From positions 1 through 26,762 of the forward strand of contig DAOOGN010000060.1 of the NCBI GenBank assembly GCA_035415725.1: a DNA stretch of 26,762 bases. The letters are read 5' to 3'. Source of the DNA: DSWT01 sp035415725 (GTDB lineage Bacteria; Chloroflexota; Anaerolineae; B4-G1; SLSP01). Shown here one piece after another: positions 5,954-13,593 of the stretch. Below the pieces are notes generated by a model. It was given only the letters and a program-made list of their open reading frames with translations, ran no database searches and was not told the origin of the DNA. Each line of letters starts with the position of its first letter. Within the stretch, counting starts at the first letter, position 1. Made by a program: the position numbers and the translations under genes.

Positions 5954-8566
5954 CTATTCCGGCGGGGCCTGTCCTAGCGTCAGCGCCTGCGCTTCTTCTT
6001 CCGCCAGCTCCCGCAACACAACCGGAAAACGTCCGTGAAGCGGGGACAGGCGTGCGCCCAGGCGCACGCTGGATGTCAGCAACCACGCCAGAGGAAAGCC
6101 GATGCCGCTGATGCGCGTCGCGCGTTGCCATTCGGCCAGGTCGCCGTCGTCCCAACCGCCCAGCAGCGCCGTGAGAAAGCCGTACAACGCCGGCGCCGGA
6201 ATCAGTGCGGCCAAGAGCAATCCCACGCCGGCGGAGGAGGTGGGCGTCCCCCATCCATCCCCCACCAGGCGCAGTGCAGCATAGACAACCCACCCTGCTA
6301 TCGCCGGCGCTATCACGGTCCGCCATACGTAGATGTGCATCCGTCCGATTCGGCGATAGAGGATCAGCCCGGCCACGATCACGCGCAGCATCAGTGCGAG
6401 GGCCCAGGCTACCGGACAGCCTGCCATGCCGCGCGCGGGGACAAGTAGCATCAGCAATCCCAGCCGCACGATTTGCTCGCCGATCGTCAACCACGAGGTG
6501 ATGGCCGGATGGCCTGTCGCCACCAACACCGTGTTGGTGCACCACGCTCCCCATTGAAGCGCGCCCCATATCAAGAGCGGCAACAACCACGTTGCCACGT
6601 CGGCAAAGGCCGCACCCACCAGGCCTACAATGACGCGGTCGCCCACGGCGCTCAAGGCAGCGAAGAGAAATACGCTGAACCATATCCCATAATGCAAGCT
6701 CTGGCTGATGTAATACCGCAGCAACGTCTTGTAACCTTGAATATATGTCTCTGCCATGGCCGGCAGCAGCCCGCTGTAGAGGCCGAGCGCCAGAACATCG
6801 TAGGCCGCAGCGAAAGAAACGGCCAGTGTCCAATGGCTTTGAACGGCATCGTAGGTGGGTAGCAAGCGCGGGAGGAGAGCCATCTGCGCCAGAGCGCCCA
6901 ACGGCACAAAGAGGGCGCCAAAAGTGAGCCGCCCCCCAAAGTTCAACATCTGCAGGGCGATCCGGCGGTCGAACGCCGGCATGAAAAACGCACGCGGTGA
7001 ATAGCCGAGGCGCTTGTAGAGCCACAGGCCGGCGACAAAGCCCACCACCTCGGTCCCATAAAGTCCTATCCCTAATCCCAGGATACCCCCTACCGTCTCG
7101 CCGATGGCCGGGAACGCCGCACCCCACCGCCGCAACAACCACACGGCGGCACTCTGCATCAGGATGGACCCTACCAGGCTCCACAGCACCAGGTACTGCT
7201 CGTAATCCAGCCGCTGTATGGCGCGGAAGAAGAACCGAAAACCCTGGAAGAAACCGGGAAACTGCAGCAGCGCGTGGGCGACGAAATAAAACGCCAGGTA
7301 TGCCAGCGCCGTGCCGGGTAAGATGAAGGTCGCCACCAGCAACACGATGCCAAACTGCACCGCCCCGCTGAGCAATTGCCACCACACATAGAACTGGAAG
7401 TAGCGAAAGGCTTCACGGGGATAGTGGACGCGCAGCGTCGCAAAGTAGTACACCGCAGCAACGCCGGTTCCCATATCGCAGAGCAGCCACACCGCGCCGA
7501 ATCCCAGACTCGTGATCTCCCAGAGGCGTAAGGTGTGCGTCCACGGGATCAGCACACGCGGCAGATAATTCACTCCATAGGCGATGAACAGGATAAGTGC
7601 CGGAAAATAGGGCCATAGCAGCGTCAGCAGTCCGGCCAGTGGGCGGTGAAAGCCCACTATCGCCCATAAATTTTGCCGTGGGGGGGGCGTCGGCGTTGCG
7701 CGCCGTTCCTCCCAGATTTCCGGGTGCATGAATAGCCGTCGTCGGCTCCGGTAGAGCGCCCATCCCGTGGCGAAGATGGCGCTAACCACGCTCCCGATGA
7801 TCCCCAGGCGCATCTTTCCATGGGGCACCGGGGAAAGGGGATAATCGGCGAAGGCCAGCACGCGCGACGTATTGGCGGCTTCGACAATCAGCCGGTAAAT
7901 GAGATAGCGGAAATAAGGCCAGCTTTGCCACTCTTGATTCGACGGCGCACTGAACCATCCCCCGACGATCAAGACCTGCGCCTTTTCTCGCCCGCGGACG
8001 CGCTGGATGACCGGCTCGCGCGTAGTGGTCGTGACCACCGGCAGTAGCAGGTTGGGGTTGGAGATGACGGTACGCGCCTGAAGCGGCGGGGCGGAATCCC
8101 ATGTGACCGCTTGGTGCAAGGTATCGGTCTCACCTCCACTTTGGATGGGCAACGCCCGGTCGGTATTTGCCATGCCGAAAGCGCCCACGCCGAACACCGC
8201 GCTCAAATCTTCGACGGTCTGGGGGAATTGCGGCCCGCAGAAAATGACTACACCCATGTTGCCCTGCTGCACCAGCGCGCTGAAAAGGTGCACCGTTTCC
8301 TCCTGGCGTGGGAAGAAGTCATTGAGCACTAAAACCTGCGCCAGTTCGGGCTGATCGACGCGCACGATGTAAGGAGCGGCGAGGTTGATGGCCTCGGCGA
8401 TGACATCTTCAACGCCCACGTAGTAGACGCCCACCGGCGTGATGGACGTTTGCGCCAGCGCGACGGCGCTTCCTCCACCGGCGAGCAGCAGTGCGAGAAA
8501 GAGGGCCAGACACTTCTTCAGCCGCCCCGGCGAAGGGGGATGATGAACCCTCGCCGGGAATCTCAC
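5954..8566 (-). CDS. Fusion of extracytoplasmic domain with MOP-type polysaccharide flippase
   Basis: 870 aa. Residues about 16-38 form a signal/anchor segment. Residues about 42-235 are soluble alternating alpha/beta with VLVLNDF, GVVIFCGPQFP and VLIVGGWF strands, resembling a class-I glutamine-amidotransferase/ThuA-like sandwich, though no catalytic Cys-His pair is evident. One transmembrane helix follows (about 253-272), a basic/proline linker, then about 12-14 hydrophobic helices spaced like Wzx/MurJ/MATE flippases (MOP superfamily), which alone are about 450-500 aa. It starts at GTG 8566, overlapping scpB by 4 nt (GTGA), so its expression is coupled to scpB. It likely moves a lipid-linked glycan across the membrane while the outer domain senses or binds it. 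The flippase assignment rests on topology and length, and the N-domain assignment is tentative. Confidence 0.65.
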   Translation of the reverse strand: MRFPARVHHPPSPGRLKKCLALFLALLLAGGGSAVALAQTSITPVGVYYVGVEDVIAEAINLAAPYIVRVDQPELAQVLVLNDFFPRQEETVHLFSALVQQGNMGVVIFCGPQFPQTVEDLSAVFGVGAFGMANTDRALPIQSGGETDTLHQAVTWDSAPPLQARTVISNPNLLLPVVTTTTREPVIQRVRGREKAQVLIVGGWFSAPSNQEWQSWPYFRYLIYRLIVEAANTSRVLAFADYPLSPVPHGKMRLGIIGSVVSAIFATGWALYRSRRRLFMHPEIWEERRATPTPPPRQNLWAIVGFHRPLAGLLTLLWPYFPALILFIAYGVNYLPRVLIPWTHTLRLWEITSLGFGAVWLLCDMGTGVAAVYYFATLRVHYPREAFRYFQFYVWWQLLSGAVQFGIVLLVATFILPGTALAYLAFYFVAHALLQFPGFFQGFRFFFRAIQRLDYEQYLVLWSLVGSILMQSAAVWLLRRWGAAFPAIGETVGGILGLGIGLYGTEVVGFVAGLWLYKRLGYSPRAFFMPAFDRRIALQMLNFGGRLTFGALFVPLGALAQMALLPRLLPTYDAVQSHWTLAVSFAAAYDVLALGLYSGLLPAMAETYIQGYKTLLRYYISQSLHYGIWFSVFLFAALSAVGDRVIVGLVGAAFADVATWLLPLLIWGALQWGAWCTNTVLVATGHPAITSWLTIGEQIVRLGLLMLLVPARGMAGCPVAWALALMLRVIVAGLILYRRIGRMHIYVWRTVIAPAIAGWVVYAALRLVGDGWGTPTSSAGVGLLLAALIPAPALYGFLTALLGGWDDGDLAEWQRATRISGIGFPLAWLLTSSVRLGARLSPLHGRFPVVLRELAEEEAQALTLGQAPPE

Positions 8567-9129
8567 GGCTTGTCATCACCGGCCGCCGCGACCGGGGAGG
8601 CACGCGGCGCTTCAGCGGGTCGCTCCAGGGGTGGCAAATCCTCCGGTTTCTGTAAGCCAAACTGCTGGAGAAACTCGAACGTTGTCCCGTACAGGATAGG
8701 ACGGCCGACGCTGTCGGCGCGTCCAACCTCTTCGATCAACCCGGCGGCAAGCAGAGTGCGCAGGACGCTATCAGAGCCAACGCCCCGAATGGCCTCGATC
8801 TGGGGGCGGGTGGCCGGCTGTGCGTAACCTACAATGGCCAGCGTTTCCAACGCTGCCTGTGAAAGGTGCAGATTGACTTCCAACCCCAGGAGTTTCTCGA
8901 CAAGGGGGGCAGCTTCCGGCGCCGAGACGATTTGGAGACGCTTTTGATGGCGCTGTACCCGCAGGCCGGAAGTCGCCAGGCGCTTCTCCAACGTGGACAG
9001 AGCCGTTTCTGTCTCGTCGAGCGACAGGCCGGCGACTTCGGCCAGAGATTCTGCTGTGAGAGGCTGCGGCGCGACAAAGAGCAGGGCTTCGAGGAGCGCG
9101 TCCGGCGACAACGGTAACGCTTCATTCAC
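8563..9129 (-). CDS. scpB: Segregation and condensation protein B
   Basis: 188 aa, standard ScpB length, made of two winged-helix domains. Diagnostic blocks are ALLFVAPQPLTAESLAEVAGL near the N-terminus, LSQAALETLAIVGYAQPATRPQIEAIRGV in the middle and GLIEEVGRADSVGRPILYGTTFEFLQQFGL at the C-terminal side. ScpB binds kleisin ScpA in the SMC complex that compacts and segregates chromosomes. ScpA is not adjacent, unlike in many Firmicutes. The GTG start at 9129 overlaps the TGA of the AmaP-like gene and its own TGA overlaps the next GTG, so three genes are translationally coupled. The last 25 residues are a Pro/Ala-rich tail. Confidence 0.95.
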   Translation of the reverse strand: MNEALPLSPDALLEALLFVAPQPLTAESLAEVAGLSLDETETALSTLEKRLATSGLRVQRHQKRLQIVSAPEAAPLVEKLLGLEVNLHLSQAALETLAIVGYAQPATRPQIEAIRGVGSDSVLRTLLAAGLIEEVGRADSVGRPILYGTTFEFLQQFGLQKPEDLPPLERPAEAPRASPVAAAGDDKP

Positions 9130-9797
9130 GCCTTGCGATCCTCCTCAACGGGGATAGGTGGCGGTCCACCCCACTCTTGCGGTTTCTCTGCCGGGACGAT
9201 CGGTTGGGACGGCAACGGTTTTTCCGCCGTCGAACGGGTTTTCTTTACGACGGTGGCGGGGGCCGGTGCGACTTTAATGCGCACTTCAGGCTGGCCGTAG
9301 ACCTGAAGTCCCAGGTTGCCGGACAGGATGGTTTTCACCGTTTCCATCAACTCTGTCGCCAGGTTAGGGATGTTGGCCCCCGCTTCCACCTCCACGTCCA
9401 CGATAGCCTGCACTTTGTCTTTTTTGGCGTGGACTTTGGGAACCACTTTGATGACATTCGGCAACGAGTCGAGCCTGTAGACAAGCTGCTGCACAATGCT
9501 CTCTGCGCTGACGGTCGCCATTCCTCCTGTGACCTGCTGCACGCGGATAAACCGCTTGCGCGTCGGGCGTACTTCCAGGAAGATCAAAAACAGGAGGAGA
9601 AGATCGACAATCAGCGCGAGGAACACCCCTCCTGCCAATCGCCATGCCGGTTGCAACTGGTTGAAGTATTGCCCCGCTCTGATCATCCACTCCCCCACCT
9701 GGGTGAGCAAAATGTGCGGCAGGACAAAGACAGCCGTCAATGCAACCATCAACGCCAGCAATATAACGACAAGAACAACGCGATTCACCGTATTCAT
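9126..9797 (-). CDS. AmaP/Asp23-like alkaline-shock membrane protein
   Basis: 223 aa with two N-terminal membrane helices (about 5-27 and 52-72), then an Asp23/DUF322-like domain: TVSAESIVQQLVYRLDSLPNV, VHAKKDKVQAIVDVEVEAGANI, LQVYGQPEVRIKV. In Firmicutes, AmaP anchors Asp23 near the membrane and affects cell-envelope stress. The C-terminal 50 residues are Pro/Lys-rich and probably disordered. A strong ribosome binding site (GAGGAGGTG) precedes the ATG at 9797. It is the first gene of the coupled amaP-scpB-flippase run, 127 bp after thiI. Confidence 0.8.
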   Translation of the reverse strand: MNTVNRVVLVVILLALMVALTAVFVLPHILLTQVGEWMIRAGQYFNQLQPAWRLAGGVFLALIVDLLLLFLIFLEVRPTRKRFIRVQQVTGGMATVSAESIVQQLVYRLDSLPNVIKVVPKVHAKKDKVQAIVDVEVEAGANIPNLATELMETVKTILSGNLGLQVYGQPEVRIKVAPAPATVVKKTRSTAEKPLPSQPIVPAEKPQEWGGPPPIPVEEDRKA

Positions 9798-9826
9798 ATT
9801 TCACCTCCTCGGTCTATAGCCATCAA

Positions 9827-9843
9827 AGCCCCAGAGTTCACAG
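9827..9843 (-). repeat. Leader repeat, shortened copy 3
   Basis: On the minus strand it reads CTGTGAACTCTGGGGCT, which equals the longer copies at 4360 and 14313 minus an internal 9 nt. Upstream minus-strand sequence (GCCATAGAGAACACAGC) continues the resemblance. As in the other copies, the repeat lies just before a ribosome binding site. Confidence 0.6.
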
Positions 9844-9924
9844 GGAAAATAAAAACGCTGTGTTCTCTATGGCAGAAATTTTTATTGACGAGGCTGTACC
9901 CTGGGTTCGGCCACACTCCTCTCC

Positions 9925-11088
9925 TCAGAAGTTGATCCACACCTCATCCACATAGGCGCGCAGGGTTTCCTCAACCAGCGTGGTGACATCGATCTCGCTC
10001 TCAACGCGCAGAATCTCATCCAGACCGGCCTGGGTCGCCGGGTGGGGCGCGTGGAGCGAACATGGATCCCGGTAGGGTTGGATGGAAAGGTCGTAGGTGC
10101 CAAGACGCTGCGCCGCGGCGATAATCTCAGCCTTGTCGTAGCCGATGAGAGGACGCAGGACGGGCAGCGTCGTCGCCCGGTTGATCATCGAGATGTTGGG
10201 CAATGTCTGCGATGCTACCTGCCCGACACTCTCCCCGGTGACCAGCGCCAGACAGTGGCGCTGCTCCGCCAGGCGCTCCGCCACCCGCATGATAAAGCGA
10301 CGGAAAACCACCGTCGCAACGCGCGTGGTGATGGCGGCCATCGCTGCCTCGAAGGGCGCGGCAGAAATCATGTAGAGGGGCGCCGCGAGTCGATGCGGGG
10401 CCAACACCGTGCGCGCCATGGCTACGATTTTGGACGTGCGTGCCTGTTCTACATCCGGCAGCAGGTGAAAGTGCAGCAAATCGAGCGTGCAACCGCGCTT
10501 CAACATCATGTGTGCCGCCACCGGTGAATCGATCCCCCCGGAAAACAGCGCCAGTACGCGCCCACTGACGCCGACCGGCAAACCGCCCGCTCCTGGAATC
10601 CGGCGAATGAAGAGATAGGTCGCGTCCTCATAAATCTGGATCGTCAACGTGATGGCAGGGTCCTTGAGCTTCACCGGCGCGCCGATCATAGCCACGATCC
10701 GCGCTCCAATTTCGCAGTCGACGTTTTGTGACGTAACCGGGAAGCGTTTGTCTCCGCGGGTCGTATTCACCTTAAAGGTCGTCGTCGGTGTGATCACGCT
10801 CGCGGCCAGATGCAAGGCGGCCTGGCTGATCGCCTCGAAATCCGTCGCCACTATCGTCGCCGGCGCGTAGTAAGCGATGCCGAAAATCTTGCCGAGACGT
10901 TGTTCGATGGCCGCCGCCGGCATATCCGCGCACACTTGGACGAGAATGTGACTGTGAAAGAACTGTACCGTTGTCCCCGGCGTATCGGTAAAGACGGTGC
11001 GGATGTTATTGATCAACTGCCGCGCAAAGAAAATTCGGTTGCGCCCCTTCAATCCTAACTCGCCAAAATGGACGATATAAACCTGCAT
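9925..11088 (-). CDS. thiI: tRNA 4-thiouridine sulfurtransferase ThiI
   Basis: 387 aa. The N-terminus MQVYIVHFGELGLKGRNR is typical of ThiI; a THUMP domain follows (about 50-150), then the PP-loop ATP-pyrophosphatase motif LFSGGIDSP (about 181-189) and the GESVGQVASQT signature. ThiI adenylates U8 of tRNA for sulfur insertion and, in some bacteria, supplies sulfur for thiamine. The C-terminal rhodanese domain of the E. coli enzyme is absent, as in many Gram-positive and archaeal versions, so the sulfur route must differ. The start is ATG 11088 with AAGGGAA upstream, not the longer frame from 11127. Its leader is a 34-nt repeat also present at 4238. Confidence 0.95.
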   Translation of the reverse strand: MQVYIVHFGELGLKGRNRIFFARQLINNIRTVFTDTPGTTVQFFHSHILVQVCADMPAAAIEQRLGKIFGIAYYAPATIVATDFEAISQAALHLAASVITPTTTFKVNTTRGDKRFPVTSQNVDCEIGARIVAMIGAPVKLKDPAITLTIQIYEDATYLFIRRIPGAGGLPVGVSGRVLALFSGGIDSPVAAHMMLKRGCTLDLLHFHLLPDVEQARTSKIVAMARTVLAPHRLAAPLYMISAAPFEAAMAAITTRVATVVFRRFIMRVAERLAEQRHCLALVTGESVGQVASQTLPNISMINRATTLPVLRPLIGYDKAEIIAAAQRLGTYDLSIQPYRDPCSLHAPHPATQAGLDEILRVESEIDVTTLVEETLRAYVDEVWINF

Positions 11089-11093
11089 GCACG

Positions 11094-11127
11094 TTCCCTT
11101 AAAAATAGTCCGATAGTCGTCAGTCAA
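11094..11127 (-). repeat. thiI leader repeat
   Basis: Minus-strand TTGACT...CGACTATC...AAGGGAA, 30 of 34 positions identical to 4238-4271. The TTGACT could act as a -35, but no good -10 follows at 16-18 bp, so no promoter is called. Confidence 0.65.
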
Positions 11128-11257
11128 GTAGTCGTTATCATAGCACAGACTGCGATCACGTAAAGAGGGAGCAGCAAACTAATACCGCGCGGCGCAAATA
11201 CCTTCCCCGTTTATGCTTGCCCGGGATCGTCATATCCCAGCGTAGCGCGTGAGAACC

Positions 11258-11275
11258 GCGGATCTAACGATCCGC
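11258..11275. repeat. Small palindrome GCGGATC-TAAC-GATCCGC
   Basis: Perfect 7-bp stem with a 4-nt loop. The core (GCGGATCGTYAGATCC on the minus strand) recurs in the centre of the element at 24541-24606. The region 11128-11257 shows nothing else. Confidence 0.5.
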
Positions 11276-11281
11276 TCCGAG

Positions 11282-11314
11282 CGGCGATTCGCTCCAAGCA
11301 TGGCTAACGGGTGT
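11282..11314 (+). repeat. 33-bp dispersed repeat, copy 1
   Basis: Matches 16739-16771 at 32 of 33 positions (CGGCGATYCGCTCC ... GGCTAACGGGTGT), in the same orientation. It is preceded by GATCCGCTCC, also found at 16743 and 21061. Confidence 0.75.
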
Positions 11315-11321
11315 TAAAGTA

Positions 11322-11350
11322 CGGCGGCGTGTGAAGATCACACGCCGCCG
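11322..11350 (-). terminator. Hairpin terminator after LPASG protein gene
   Basis: Perfect 13-bp GC-rich stem (11322-11334 with 11338-11350) and 3-nt loop, 26 nt past the stop at 11377. Only a short TACTTTAA follows on the minus strand, so the U-tract is weak. Confidence 0.55.
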
Positions 11351-11376
11351 CGAAGATCGAACGAGCCGCAAGGGGG

Positions 11377-11940
11377 TCAGGCACGCCGCCGGGCTGTCCC
11401 TAAGGCTACCGAGATCACGGACCCCAGCGCGAAGAGCGCCAGCGCGGCGCTCAGAACTTTGTTGTCCGCAAGGCCGCTGGCCGGCAGGATGCCACCCCCT
11501 GCACTACCGCCCTTTTTGGGATAAAGGCCCATATAGGCATAGGTCACATGGTTGCCTTCCGTACCCGGCACATACACCACTTGCTCTGTCGGCGTGGTGG
11601 CGACGTAACCCTCTGGAACGTGGAATGTCACTTTCCAACCGCCCTTGGCCAGCGGCGCCGGCCCGAAGGTGCCTGTGGCATACGTGTTGCCATACGCATC
11701 AACACTTTGCCATTCCGAGAAGTAAGTGTGGCTGTAATCGCCGTTGGAGATAGTGAAATAGACCCAGCCCAGGCCCTTCTCGTTGGCATCCATCTTGCCG
11801 TTGCGGTTGCTATCCACGAAAGCCGCGCCGCGGATCGTTCCTTCGTTGGGGCCGTAATCGGCGCGAACGGTGGTGACGGAAAACACACTGAACGCGCATA
11901 ACGCCACAAGGATAGCACATAGCATTTTTCTGGACTTCAT
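11377..11940 (-). CDS. Exported SdrD-B-like protein with LPASG sorting-type tail
   Basis: 187 aa. Signal peptide residues 1-27 (cleavage after V-R-A). Residues about 34-140 hold an SdrD B-like/Cna-B-type sandwich: GAAFVDSNRNGKMDANEKGL is the usual D-x-N-x-N-G-x-x-D calcium-loop start of that domain. The end has the layout of a sortase substrate: LPASG (152-156), hydrophobic helix (about 163-182) and ARRRA. LPASG differs from canonical LPXTG by Ser for Thr. No sortase gene is in the window, so anchoring is inferred; it could instead simply stay membrane-bound. The ATG at 11940 follows AGGAGG, with a strong promoter about 105 nt upstream. Probably a surface-displayed, highly expressed small protein. 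Confidence 0.75.
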   Translation of the reverse strand: MKSRKMLCAILVALCAFSVFSVTTVRADYGPNEGTIRGAAFVDSNRNGKMDANEKGLGWVYFTISNGDYSHTYFSEWQSVDAYGNTYATGTFGPAPLAKGGWKVTFHVPEGYVATTPTEQVVYVPGTEGNHVTYAYMGLYPKKGGSAGGGILPASGLADNKVLSAALALFALGSVISVALGTARRRA

Positions 11941-11967
11941 AGATAACCTCCTCTCTGAAAATAGTAT

Positions 11968-11983
11968 CCTCAACAAGTTGAGG
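11968..11983. promoter_or_regulatory. Short leader hairpin upstream of LPASG protein gene
   Basis: CCTCAAC-AA-GTTGAGG is a perfect 7-bp inverted repeat inside the 5' untranslated region, between promoter and ribosome binding site. It may stabilise the message; function unknown. Confidence 0.4.
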
Positions 11984-12043
11984 ACTCCTCCTACCATTTA
12001 CTTTTTTTCAGGCAAGTCGAGACCGAAATCTTATATCTCTTCT

Positions 12044-12072
12044 ATTATAGAACAAGAAAATCCAACAGTCAA
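12044..12072 (-). promoter_or_regulatory. Near-consensus sigma-70 promoter
   Basis: On the minus strand, TTGACT (12072-12067), a 17-bp spacer and perfect TATAAT (12049-12044). It is the best promoter match seen in the window and points at the LPASG protein gene, with a leader of roughly 95 nt. Confidence 0.8.
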
Positions 12073-12119
12073 GCGAGGGGGAGAATCAATTCTTTCTTTG
12101 GGGACGGCCAATCTTACAA

Positions 12120-12145
12120 AAACGCGCGGCCCGGGCCGCGCGTTT
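12120..12145 (-). terminator. Palindromic terminator of the rhomboid-yggS-yggT unit
   Basis: A perfect 26-bp palindrome (13-bp arms centred on CCCGGG), 21 nt after the yggT stop. On the minus strand it runs into TTTTTGTAAG, a normal intrinsic terminator. Confidence 0.85.
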
Positions 12146-12166
12146 GGAATGGTGTCTTGTGGCAGG

Positions 12167-12754
12167 TCAAAAAATCCAGTTCAGCATTGTCAACACCAGC
12201 CGTTCCAGCAGGCTCAGCAGGAAGAAGGCAATCAGCGGCGAAAAATCCAGTCCGCCGAATGTGGGCAAGACACGCCGAATCGGCGCGAGCAGCGGTTCGG
12301 TGATATCCCACAAGAAGCGCATCACCCGGCTGGAATAGGGGACATGCATCCATTCAAAAAGGATGCGCGTCAACAGGGCCATACTGTAAAGCTCGAAGAC
12401 CAAACTCAGGACGAAAACCAGGAAGTTACCCACATTGGGCAGTGGGCTTCTAACCCATCCCGGAATGTAGAGGATGAATTGCAGCACCCACACAATCAGC
12501 GCTCGCCCGACCCAGATAACGATGACCGCCACTGCCAGCATCGCTATGGTGGGCAGGTCGTAGCGTTGGTAGGAGGGGATGCCGAGAATCTTGCCGACCA
12601 GCTTGAGCACCGGGTCGGTGCCCAGCGTGAGCATACGCATCAGCGGGTTCTGCGGCGAGACGCGGAACAGTTGCAGTACCAGGCGCAGGATCAGCATCAG
12701 CCCGATCACGCCCAAGAGAATATTCAGCACTTGAATCATTATATTGATGATCAT
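12167..12754 (-). CDS. yggT: YggT family membrane protein
   Basis: 195 aa with four hydrophobic segments arranged as two YggT repeats (about 5-90 and 105-195). The second repeat contains RILFEWMHVPYSSRVM and the family signature EPLLAPIRRVLP..GGLDFSPLI. In many bacteria yggT is next to yggS, and in Gram-positives near divIVA/sepF division genes; a role in envelope or osmotic-shock homeostasis has been suggested. The start is ATG 12754 with GGAAGGTGA upstream. It lies 83 bp after yggS and is the last gene before a strong terminator. Confidence 0.92.
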   Translation of the reverse strand: MIINIMIQVLNILLGVIGLMLILRLVLQLFRVSPQNPLMRMLTLGTDPVLKLVGKILGIPSYQRYDLPTIAMLAVAVIVIWVGRALIVWVLQFILYIPGWVRSPLPNVGNFLVFVLSLVFELYSMALLTRILFEWMHVPYSSRVMRFLWDITEPLLAPIRRVLPTFGGLDFSPLIAFFLLSLLERLVLTMLNWIF

Positions 12755-12837
12755 GATGTCACCTTCCGTAAACGTAGGAGAGACTCTGACCCTGGCCAAG
12801 GTGCCAGGATGACTGCTTTAGAATACGAAATTATGCT

Positions 12838-13593
12838 TTACAGGTTGTACGGGCCGAAGATAGCGCGCCCAATGCGCACGAGCGTTGCTCCTTCCTCAAT
12901 GGCGACTTCAAAGTCGTCGGTCATGCCCATCGAAAGATGCGGCAGCGGGGCGTCGGGGAACTGCTCACACAGCGCGTCCCGCAGTGCACGCAGGGAGGCA
13001 AAGACCGGGCGTGTGGTTTCGGGATCGTCGACCAGCGGTGCCATCGTCATCAAACCCTCAAGGCGCAGGCACGGGAGCGCCAGCACGGCGGCGACTTCGG
13101 CGTACAGGCGCTCGCGGATGTCGGCGTCATGTTCCCATCCGGCGACGGCATAGCCGTATTTGCTCGCTTCGCCGGAGACGTTGCACTCCAGCAGCAGGGG
13201 CAACTCGCGCCCGGCTTCGACCGCCAATGCACTTAATTTTTGCGCCAGCGCCAGCCGGTCGACGGCATGAACAACGTCAAAATACTCCAGAACCAGCGGT
13301 GCTTTCCGCCGTTGAATGTGTCCGATCATGTGCCAGACCGGCTTCATGTCACCGCCAGGAAGCCGCGCCGCCGTCTCCAGCACCTTCTGCGCTCCTTCTT
13401 CAGGACGGTTCTCGCCAAAATCGCCTTGCCCATGGTCCCATGTGGCAAGGATGGCATCCACGGGGAAGGTTTTGGTAACGGCGACCAGACGCACGGTGGT
13501 GGGGTCGCGCCCCACACGCAGAGCTGCCTCGGCGATGCGCGCCCGCGTCCTTTCCAGGTTCTTCACAACGGTAGTCAAGGATGCGCTTACCAT
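12838..13593 (-). CDS. yggS: YggS family pyridoxal-phosphate homeostasis protein
   Basis: 251 aa, slightly longer than the usual 225-235. Fold type III barrel with the PLP lysine in LVAVTKTFP (K41), FGENRPEEGAQK, WHMIGHIQRRK, then the C-terminal LSMGMTDDFEVAIEEGATLVRIGRAIFG signature. YggS/PLPBP proteins carry PLP and affect vitamin B6 and amino-acid balance without a known catalytic reaction. The GDFGENRPEEG stretch has Arg-Pro where most family members have Tyr-Val-Q, a mild variant. The ATG at 13593 overlaps the rhomboid stop by 7 nt, so the two are co-translated. Confidence 0.95.
   Translation of the reverse strand: MVSASLTTVVKNLERTRARIAEAALRVGRDPTTVRLVAVTKTFPVDAILATWDHGQGDFGENRPEEGAQKVLETAARLPGGDMKPVWHMIGHIQRRKAPLVLEYFDVVHAVDRLALAQKLSALAVEAGRELPLLLECNVSGEASKYGYAVAGWEHDADIRERLYAEVAAVLALPCLRLEGLMTMAPLVDDPETTRPVFASLRALRDALCEQFPDAPLPHLSMGMTDDFEVAIEEGATLVRIGRAIFGPYNL

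Noticed and set aside
5946..7385. 479-codon minus-strand frame inside the flippase gene
   Set aside because: Arg/Gly-rich shadow; the 870-aa frame has proper membrane helices and starts in overlap with scpB.
11128..11257. Possible tRNA or small RNA in the gap after thiI's start
   Set aside because: No cloverleaf, T-loop GTTCGA motif or promoter-terminator pair was found.
11870..13153. 427-codon plus-strand open frame opposite yggT and yggS
   Set aside because: It is antisense to two clear family members, is rich in His/Gln/Arg as expected of a shadow frame, and has no recognisable domain.
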